9,568 nt of DNA, from the NCBI GenBank assembly GCA_964351025.1, contig CAYGLV010000075.1, positions 1 through 9,568 of the forward strand, in the 5' to 3' direction. How positions within the stretch are numbered: position 1 is the first letter of the stretch; each line of letters starts with the position of its first letter. Of this stretch, positions 1-4,843 are shown one piece after another. This DNA comes from CAYGLV01 sp964351025 (GTDB lineage Bacteria; Actinomycetota; Thermoleophilia; Gaiellales; Gaiellaceae). The position numbers and the translations under genes are program-made. A model generated the notes under the pieces. The model saw only the letters and a list, made by a program, of their open reading frames with translations. It ran no database searches and was not told where the DNA came from.

Positions 1-1
1 G

Positions 2-331
2 TGGCGGGTCTCGCTCGTGCAGGCTCGCGCAAGCGTGACGGTCGGGGCCTCTAAGCCGTCCGGGCGCGCGCCCGCCACGATCGACGTCCGTGCCACGCTC
101 CGCTCGGCGGACACGTCCGTGAGTATCGCGGGACGGTCGCTCGTGCTCGAGTCGTTCGACGGCGCCGCCTGGATGCGCGCGTCGCGCGCGAGAACCGATC
201 CGCGGGGCGCAGCCCGCTGGCGCTTTACGCTCTCGGCCGGCAGCTACCGCGTGCGGGTCCGTTTCGCCGGGGCCGACGATCTCCGGGCGACAGTCAGCCG
301 GCCACTCGCTGTCTCGGTGCGCGGGCGCTAA
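2..331 (+). CDS. C-terminal part of a probable secreted Ig-like beta-sandwich protein (5' truncated)
   Basis: The reading frame is open from the first bases of the window to TAA at 329-331, giving about 109 residues, so the start lies outside. The sequence alternates hydrophobic and polar residues and has the pattern seen in bacterial Ig-like repeats: 'LVLESFDGAAWMR', a 'TDPRGAARWRF' turn, then 'GSYRVRVRFAGADDL' followed by a final 'LAVSV' strand. This suggests at least one complete Ig-like domain at the C-terminus of an exported or surface protein. No membrane anchor or sorting signal is visible at the end. Its stop overlaps the murA stop on the other strand (shared bases 328-331). The family is inferred from pattern only, and the rest of the protein, which would decide its role, is not in view. 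Confidence 0.6.
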   Translation, partial: WRVSLVQARASVTVGASKPSGRAPATIDVRATLRSADTSVSIAGRSLVLESFDGAAWMRASRARTDPRGAARWRFTLSAGSYRVRVRFAGADDLRATVSRPLAVSVRGR

Positions 332-1608
332 CCGCCGACGCGCTCGATCTGGGCGCCGATCCCGCGCAGGCGCTCGTCGATGCGCTCGTACCCGCGGTCG
401 ATCTGCCGGATGTTCCCGATCCGAGAGGTGCCCTCCGCGCACAGGCTTGCGATCAGGAGCGCCATACCGGCACGGATGTCGGGGCTCTCCATTCGCTCAC
501 CGACGAGCTCCGCGGGACCCGTGACGACAGCTCGGTGGGGATCGCAGAGAATGATCCGCGCGCCCATCGCGACGAGCTTGTCCACGAAGAAGAGCCGGCT
601 CTCGAACATCTTCTCGAAGATGAGAATCGTCCCCCTCGCCTGCGTCGCGACCGTGAGTGCGATAGACGTGAGATCGGCCGGAAACGCAGGCCAGGGGCCG
701 TCCTCGATCTTCGGGATCTGGCCACCGAGGTCGTCCCGGATCACGAGCTCCTGAAACGGCGGTACGCGCACGCTCGTCCCGGCCACCTCGACCCGGATGC
801 CGAGCCGCTCGAAGACAGGCAGGATCGGTGCGAGATCGTCTGGCGCCGCGTCCTCGATCGTGAGGTCGGCACCGGTGACCGCCGCCAGGCCGATGAAGCT
901 CGCCACCTCGATGTGCTCCGGCCCGATCCGCCACTCGCCCCCGGACAGGGAGCGCACCCCTTCGATCCGCAGAACATTGGACGCGATCCCATCGATGTGG
1001 GCGCCGAGCGAGACGAGGAAGCGGCAGAGATCCTGCACGTGCGGCTCGCAGGCGGCGTTGGCGATCGTCGTCTCGCCGTCGGCCAGCACGGCGGCCATGA
1101 CGGTGTTCTCGGTCGCCATCACACTCGCCTCCTCGAGGAAGATCGTCCTCCCACGCAGGCCGTCCGTGTGCATCTCGTAGCCACCGTCGATCACGATCGT
1201 CGCGCCAAGCTCGGTGAAGGCGCGGATGTGCGGGTCGAGCCGGCGGCGGCCGATCACATCGCCTCCGGGGGGTGGCACGGTGACCCGACCGAAGCGAGCA
1301 AGGAGCGGGCCGGTGAGCAGGAACGAGGCCCGGATCTGGCGACATAGCTCGTCGTCCAGGTCGAGCTTCGTGACGTCCGCGGCGTGGACCGCGACCTCGT
1401 TGGCGCCGGTCCAGGCAACGTCCACGCCGATGTCGGCGAGCAGTTCGATCATCGTCTCGACGTCGCGGATGCGCGGCACGTTCGAGAGCTGCACCGGCTC
1501 TCCGGTCAGCAGGCACGCGGCGAGGATCGGCAGGGCGCCGTTCTTGTTTCCGGCAGCCCGAATGGTCCCCGCAAGGGGGTGTCCACCCTCGATGACGAAA
1601 GAGTCCAC
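328..1608 (-). CDS. murA: UDP-N-acetylglucosamine 1-carboxyvinyltransferase (Asp-type MurA)
   Basis: MurA transfers enolpyruvate from PEP to UDP-GlcNAc in the cytoplasm, the first committed step of peptidoglycan synthesis. The 426-residue product has the usual length (about 420). Visible family marks are 'NKNGALPI' with Lys22 and Asn23, 'QIRAS' with Arg93, the active-site loop 'PPPGGDVIGRRRLD', 'WPAFPADLTS' with Asp312 (equivalent to the catalytic Asp305 of E. coli), 'FEKMFESR', and the C-terminal 'IDRGYERID'. The loop residue that is Cys115 in E. coli is Asp117 here, as in the naturally fosfomycin-resistant MurA of Mycobacterium tuberculosis. The start is GTG (1606-1608). No good Shine-Dalgarno precedes it, but a -10-like TACGAT lies 11 nt upstream, so a leaderless or nearly leaderless mRNA is likely. 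It is divergent from the HD-domain gene and overlaps the upstream convergent gene by 4 bp. Confidence 0.96.
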   Translation of the reverse strand: MDSFVIEGGHPLAGTIRAAGNKNGALPILAACLLTGEPVQLSNVPRIRDVETMIELLADIGVDVAWTGANEVAVHAADVTKLDLDDELCRQIRASFLLTGPLLARFGRVTVPPPGGDVIGRRRLDPHIRAFTELGATIVIDGGYEMHTDGLRGRTIFLEEASVMATENTVMAAVLADGETTIANAACEPHVQDLCRFLVSLGAHIDGIASNVLRIEGVRSLSGGEWRIGPEHIEVASFIGLAAVTGADLTIEDAAPDDLAPILPVFERLGIRVEVAGTSVRVPPFQELVIRDDLGGQIPKIEDGPWPAFPADLTSIALTVATQARGTILIFEKMFESRLFFVDKLVAMGARIILCDPHRAVVTGPAELVGERMESPDIRAGMALLIASLCAEGTSRIGNIRQIDRGYERIDERLRGIGAQIERVGG

Positions 1609-1618
1609 GGGCGGCGGG

Positions 1619-1625
1619 TATCGTA
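1619..1625. promoter_or_regulatory. Symmetric -10-like element TATCGTA between murA and the HD gene
   Basis: The 26-bp gap between two GTG starts contains TATCGTA. Read on the plus strand it gives TATCGT followed by 10 nt and GTG (1635). Read on the minus strand it gives TACGAT followed by 11 nt and GTG (1608). Both fit the actinobacterial TANNNT -10 consensus at leaderless spacing. No convincing -35 is visible on either side, which is common in this phylum. Promoter function is inferred. Confidence 0.5.
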
Positions 1626-1634
1626 CCGGCCGCT

Positions 1635-2207
1635 GTGGAGATCACACGCGAACGCGCCTGGGAGACGTTGACTCGCTACACCAAGAGCGAGTCGCTCCTG
1701 CGGCACGCCCTCGCAGTCGAGGCGTCAACGCGCTTCTACGCGCGCAGTGGCGGCGAGGACGAGGCGCTCTGGGGTGCCGTCGCTCTGCTCCACGACTTCG
1801 ACTACGAGATCCACCCGACGCTGGACAAGCACCCGCAGGACGGTGCGCCGATCCTGCGCGAGGAGGGTTGGCCCGAGCAGGTGATCGAAGCTGTTCTCTC
1901 CCACGCCGAGCACCTCGCGCTCCCCCGCGACACGCCGCTCAAGCGCACGCTCTTCGCCTGTGACGAGCTATCGGGGTTCGTGCATGCCTGCGGGCTCGTG
2001 AGGCCGACCGGCCTCGAGGGGCTCGAGCCGAAGTCGGTGCGGAAGAAGCTGAAGCAGCCGTCGTTCGCGGCCGGCGTGCACCGCGACGAGGTCTACCAGG
2101 GGGCCGAACTGCTCGGGCTCGAGCTGGACGAGCACATCGCGAACGTCGTAGTGGCGCTGCAGCCGATCGCCGCCGAGCTCGGCCTGCGCACCGCAGCAGA
2201 CGTCTAG
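1635..2207 (+). CDS. HD-domain metal-dependent phosphohydrolase family protein
   Basis: The 190-residue soluble protein has the spaced metal ligands of the HD superfamily: His24 in 'LLRHALAVE', His53-Asp54 in 'ALLHDFDYEIH', His90 in 'LSHAEH', and Asp110 in 'FACDELSGF'. The extended 'HDFDYEIHPTLDKHP' stretch resembles stand-alone predicted HD hydrolases of the COG2316 type. Proteins of this kind usually hydrolyse phosphate esters, but the substrate cannot be read from sequence and no neighbour settles it. The start is GTG at 1635, just downstream of a TATCGT element. There is no clear ribosome binding site, which fits a leaderless transcript. The C-terminus overlaps the convergent aminotransferase gene through a shared CTAG (2204-2207). 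Confidence 0.88.
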   Translation: MEITRERAWETLTRYTKSESLLRHALAVEASTRFYARSGGEDEALWGAVALLHDFDYEIHPTLDKHPQDGAPILREEGWPEQVIEAVLSHAEHLALPRDTPLKRTLFACDELSGFVHACGLVRPTGLEGLEPKSVRKKLKQPSFAAGVHRDEVYQGAELLGLELDEHIANVVVALQPIAAELGLRTAADV

Positions 2208-3253
2208 AGCGCCTCGCAGAGACGCTCGAGGTCGCCGTCGCTCGTCCACCAGCCGCACGAAGCCCGGACAAGGCCCGTTCCCGGGACATCACGGACGACG
2301 ACGCCGGCCGCATACAGGCGCGCGACGGTCTCGCCGGCGTCGCCGGAGGGCCGGAAGGAAACCAGCGTCCGGCCACCCGCGACGACCTCGGCCTTGCCGT
2401 CGAGCATCAGGCGCAGCCGGCCCGCCACGGCGGCTGCGCGAGCGTGACCCCAGTCCGGCACGCCGTCGAGCGCCGCGAGCAGGCCCGCGAGCGACGCCGG
2501 CGGGATCCAGTTCGGATCGAACCGCGCCGCTCCAGGCCGCGGGGTGTAGCGCCCGTCGGGCTCGTAGTCCGCCTTCGAGAAGTAGCTCGGGCGGGCGATG
2601 CGGAGCCGCTCGGGGTCGGCGACGACGAGCGCGCCCGTCGAGTCGGGCCCGCAGAGCCATTTCTGGCCCGAGATGGTGAGAAAGTCGAGGGCGGAGCCAT
2701 CCACCGGGATCGCTCCCACCGACTGGGCGCCGTCGGCGAGCACCGGCAGCCCGGACCGGGCCTTCAGCTCGGCGAGCGGAAGCTCACGCCCGGTGGTCCA
2801 GAGCACCTGGGAGAGCGCCAGCAGCCGTGTTCGCGGCGTGACCGCGGCGAGGATCGCGCCCGTCGCAGGCTCGGCGACGACGACCCGGGCTCCCGAAGCG
2901 TGCAAAGCCCCGAGCAGGCCGAAGTGCTCCTCGCTCGTCGTCACGACCTCGTCACCGGGCTCGAGGCCGAGACCGGCGGCGACGATGTTGCAGCCGTCGG
3001 TCGTCGAGGCGGTCAGGGCGACGTGCTCGGGCTCGACGCCGACCAGAGCGCCGAGCCGTGCACGTACCTCCTCTCGCACGGCGATCGCGTCATCGAAGTA
3101 GACGGCGCCGCCGCGGCCGTCATGCAGGTCGCGCCCGTGCCAGGCGGCCATCGCCGCTGCCGTCGCGCGCGAGAGCGGCCCGAACGTCCCCGCGTTGAGG
3201 TACGCGAGCCGCTCGAGGACGGGAAACTGCGCGCGTGCCTCCTCGAAGGTCAC
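2204..3253 (-). CDS. Class V aminotransferase-fold PLP enzyme
   Basis: The 349-residue fold-type I PLP enzyme belongs to the aminotransferase class V / SufS-like superfamily. It shows 'YLNAGTFGPLS' near the N-terminus, 'TASTTDGCNIV' (phosphate-binding region, about 81-91), His110 in 'SEEHFG' (ring stacking), Asp174 and Gln177 in 'ADGAQSVGAIPVD', and Lys198 in 'SGQKWLCGPDSTG' as the Schiff-base lysine. The flexible loop with the catalytic Cys of true cysteine desulfurases is not apparent, since the C-terminal 'VRASCGWWTSDGDLERL' is the ordinary structural end. It is therefore more likely an epimerase, lyase or aminotransferase-like member than a desulfurase, and the substrate is unknown. The start is GTG at 3251-3253, with a TAGCCT element 14 nt upstream. 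It is divergent from the glycosyltransferase gene, whose ATG lies 26 bp away. Confidence 0.9.
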   Translation of the reverse strand: MTFEEARAQFPVLERLAYLNAGTFGPLSRATAAAMAAWHGRDLHDGRGGAVYFDDAIAVREEVRARLGALVGVEPEHVALTASTTDGCNIVAAGLGLEPGDEVVTTSEEHFGLLGALHASGARVVVAEPATGAILAAVTPRTRLLALSQVLWTTGRELPLAELKARSGLPVLADGAQSVGAIPVDGSALDFLTISGQKWLCGPDSTGALVVADPERLRIARPSYFSKADYEPDGRYTPRPGAARFDPNWIPPASLAGLLAALDGVPDWGHARAAAVAGRLRLMLDGKAEVVAGGRTLVSFRPSGDAGETVARLYAAGVVVRDVPGTGLVRASCGWWTSDGDLERLCEAL

Positions 3254-3266
3254 AGCCCGACCCTAC

Positions 3267-3273
3267 TAGGCTA
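3267..3273. promoter_or_regulatory. Symmetric -10-like element TAGGCTA between the aminotransferase and glycosyltransferase genes
   Basis: In the 26-bp divergent gap the heptamer TAGGCTA gives TAGGCT, 7 nt, then ATG (3280) on the plus strand, and TAGCCT, 14 nt, then GTG (3253) on the minus strand. It has the same TANNNTA symmetry as the murA/HD junction. No -35 is evident. Function is inferred from position and consensus. Confidence 0.45.
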
Positions 3274-3279
3274 CGGCCG

Positions 3280-4320
3280 ATGCGCGTCGTCCTCGCAGAC
3301 CCACCGGCCTTCACACCCCCCTACGACCACGCACTCGCTGCCGCACTCGCTCGCGCCGGCGCCGATGTCGAGCTCGTCACGTCGCGCTTCCGCTTCGGCG
3401 ACGTGCCGGCCCCCGAAGGCTACGCGCGCAGCGAGCTCTTCTACCCGCTCTCTGCCCGGCTGTTCCACCGGTCGCGGCTGCGCCTGCCCCTGAAGGCGAT
3501 CGAGCACCCGCTCGGGCTGGCGCGGCTCCGCGCCCGTCGCGCCGACGTCCTGCACGTGCAGTGGCTCGCCTGGCCGGAACTCGACGCACGAGCGCTGCGG
3601 CACCGGGCACCGCTCGTCTTCACAGCACACGACCTTCTTCCGCGGCGGACAACCGCGAAGTCCGCCCTCTGGCAGCGCTTCTTCGCCCGCTGCGAGCGTG
3701 TCGTCGTGCACAGCGAGCGGGGCCGCGAGGCTCTCGCGAGCCTCGATCTCGCCGGAGAGAGGCTGCGTGTGATCCCTCACCCCGTGTTTCGCTCCGATCC
3801 GGAACAGCGCGACGACGGCCGGACAGTGCTCGCTCTCGGTGTCATCCGCCCGTACAAGCAGCTCGAGCACGCGGCCGAGGCGGTGCGACGCGTGAACGGC
3901 GCGCGCCTGCTCGTTGCCGGCGATCCGACCTGCCCGCTGCCTCGGCTCGACGACGCCGAGCTGCGGCTCGGCTACCTCTCCCGGCCCGAGCTCGAGCGCG
4001 CGCTCGGCGACGCCACGGTCGCCGTCTTCCCCTACCGCGCCGAGCTCGACCAGAGCGGCGCACTTCTGCAGGCCCTTGGCGCCGGCGTCCCTTCCGTCGT
4101 CTACGACGTCGGGGGTCTCGGCGAGGTCGTCACGCGCTTCGGCGCCGGCCGTGTCGTGGCGCCCGACGACGTCGAGGCGCTCGCGGCAGCGCTGGGCGAG
4201 CTCCTGGACGACCCGGAGGCGCTCGCTGCTGCCCGAGCAGGCGCGCAGCGCGCCCGCGCCGAGCTGACCTGGGACGCCTCCGCGGCCGCGCACCTCGAGC
4301 TCTACGAGGAGCTGCTCTGA
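3280..4320 (+). CDS. Glycosyltransferase, GT-B fold, GT4-like
   Basis: The 346-residue protein has the two-Rossmann-domain layout of GT-B enzymes. The N-terminal acceptor domain begins 'MRVVLADPPAFTPPYDHAL' and contains 'DVLHVQWLAWPELD' and 'FTAHDLL' (115-120). The linker is 'RVIPHPVF'. The C-terminal nucleotide-sugar domain has 'LALGVIRPYKQLE' with Arg190 and Lys193, which normally contact the donor diphosphate, and 'LLQALGAGVPSVVYDVGGLGE'. The usual EX7E motif is altered: the first acidic position is in 'RAELDQSGALLQALG', with no clear second Glu. The role is probably glycan or glycolipid assembly at the membrane; donor and acceptor are unknown. I chose ATG 3280 over an upstream in-frame GTG at 3235 because conserved sequence begins there and a -10-like TAGGCT sits 7 nt before it. 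The stop overlaps the next gene. Confidence 0.9.
   Translation: MRVVLADPPAFTPPYDHALAAALARAGADVELVTSRFRFGDVPAPEGYARSELFYPLSARLFHRSRLRLPLKAIEHPLGLARLRARRADVLHVQWLAWPELDARALRHRAPLVFTAHDLLPRRTTAKSALWQRFFARCERVVVHSERGREALASLDLAGERLRVIPHPVFRSDPEQRDDGRTVLALGVIRPYKQLEHAAEAVRRVNGARLLVAGDPTCPLPRLDDAELRLGYLSRPELERALGDATVAVFPYRAELDQSGALLQALGAGVPSVVYDVGGLGEVVTRFGAGRVVAPDDVEALAAALGELLDDPEALAAARAGAQRARAELTWDASAAAHLELYEELL
4306..4311 (+). promoter_or_regulatory. Shine-Dalgarno GAGGAG in front of the CTG start
   Basis: GAGGAG at the 3' end of the glycosyltransferase gene lies 5 nt before CTG 4317, an ideal spacing. This is the main support for a non-AUG start of the next gene. The same bases also encode Glu residues of the upstream protein, so the match could partly reflect coding. 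Confidence 0.5.
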
Positions 4321-4622
4321 GCCTCCGCCGCGGCCGCTTCGCCGACGTCGTCGCCCGCCAGCTCGACCTCTTCGCCGAAGACGAGGCAGAGCTGCTGCGC
4401 GAAGCCGGCGAGGCCGCGGATGCCTACGACGCCGCCGGCCGCGACGACGCCGAGGAGCTCTACGGCGACTACCTGCTCGTCTGCGAGGCGGGCGCGGACG
4501 CGCTTGCCGCGCTGCGTGACACCTACGCGACGACGCTGGACGAGGAAACCGCCGCCGATTACCGCGCAGCCTTCGAGCGCGCCGCCGTCAAGCGCTTCCC
4601 CCGCTTCGCTCTCGACCTCTGA
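4317..4622 (+). CDS. Small conserved-looking protein of unknown function with a QLDLF clamp-type motif
   Basis: I do not recognise a named family. The frame codes for about 101 residues ending 'KRFPRFALDL' (TGA 4620-4622). It is acidic and appears almost entirely alpha-helical, with many Ala/Glu/Asp/Leu residues and no signal or membrane segment. Residues 15-19 (4359-4373) read QLDLF, matching the canonical bacterial beta-sliding-clamp-binding pentapeptide QL(S/D)LF. No ATG, GTG or TTG occurs in frame near the beginning. The best start is CTG 4317, overlapping the glycosyltransferase TGA as CTGA and preceded by GAGGAG, so translational coupling is likely. The frame stays open far upstream inside the glycosyltransferase gene, but that part looks like an out-of-frame Arg-rich shadow. 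TatA follows 17 nt later. An alternative start further in is possible. Confidence 0.7.
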   Translation: MSLRRGRFADVVARQLDLFAEDEAELLREAGEAADAYDAAGRDDAEELYGDYLLVCEAGADALAALRDTYATTLDEETAADYRAAFERAAVKRFPRFALDL

Positions 4623-4627
4623 GCAGC

Positions 4628-4633
4628 TATCGT
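4628..4633 (+). promoter_or_regulatory. -10-like TATCGT just upstream of tatA
   Basis: TATCGT lies 6 nt before the tatA GTG, in the 17-nt gap after the preceding stop. It is the same hexamer as at the HD gene start. It could give tatA its own leaderless transcript independent of the glycosyltransferase operon. Confidence 0.4.
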
Positions 4634-4639
4634 CGGCAC

Positions 4640-4843
4640 GTGCCCGCCTTTCTCGGCCAGTGGGAGTTGCTTGCCCTCGCAGGGGTGGTGCTCGCCCTCT
4701 TCGGCCCCAAGCAGATCCCGCGCATCGCGCGCACTTTCGGCCGGAGCTTGCGCGAGGCGAAGGAGGTCATCGGTGAGCTGGACGATGCCGTGAAGGATGC
4801 GACGCAGCCCCACGAGAGCGAGACTCAGCGGCTCCCGAAGTGA
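4640..4843 (+). CDS. tatA: Sec-independent protein translocase subunit TatA
   Basis: TatA oligomerises in the cytoplasmic membrane to allow passage of folded twin-arginine substrates. The 67-residue product has the family layout: a short N-terminus, one membrane helix at about 8-21 ('WELLALAGVVLALFG'), the FGP hinge at 21-23 ('FGPKQIPRIAR'), an amphipathic helix 'TFGRSLREAKEV', and a charged tail. The 'WELL...LFGPK.IP' form is typical of TatA. TatB is less likely because the protein is short, though short TatA/TatB proteins can be confused. The start is GTG 4640. The last 19 bp overlap the 3' end of dnaE2 on the other strand. No tatC is visible in the window, so the other Tat components must be encoded elsewhere. 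Confidence 0.88.
   Translation: MPAFLGQWELLALAGVVLALFGPKQIPRIARTFGRSLREAKEVIGELDDAVKDATQPHESETQRLPK

Noticed and set aside
535..1347. Long open frames antisense to murA (and similar ones antisense to the aminotransferase, dnaE2 and glycosyltransferase)
   Set aside because: They are typical shadows in GC-rich DNA: Arg/Ala/Gly-rich, without family motifs, and fully covered by well-supported genes.
2510..2522. GTTCGGATCGAAC inverted repeat
   Set aside because: A 5-bp dyad inside the aminotransferase coding sequence with half-sites in the wrong order for LexA. It is short enough to be chance in GC-rich DNA.
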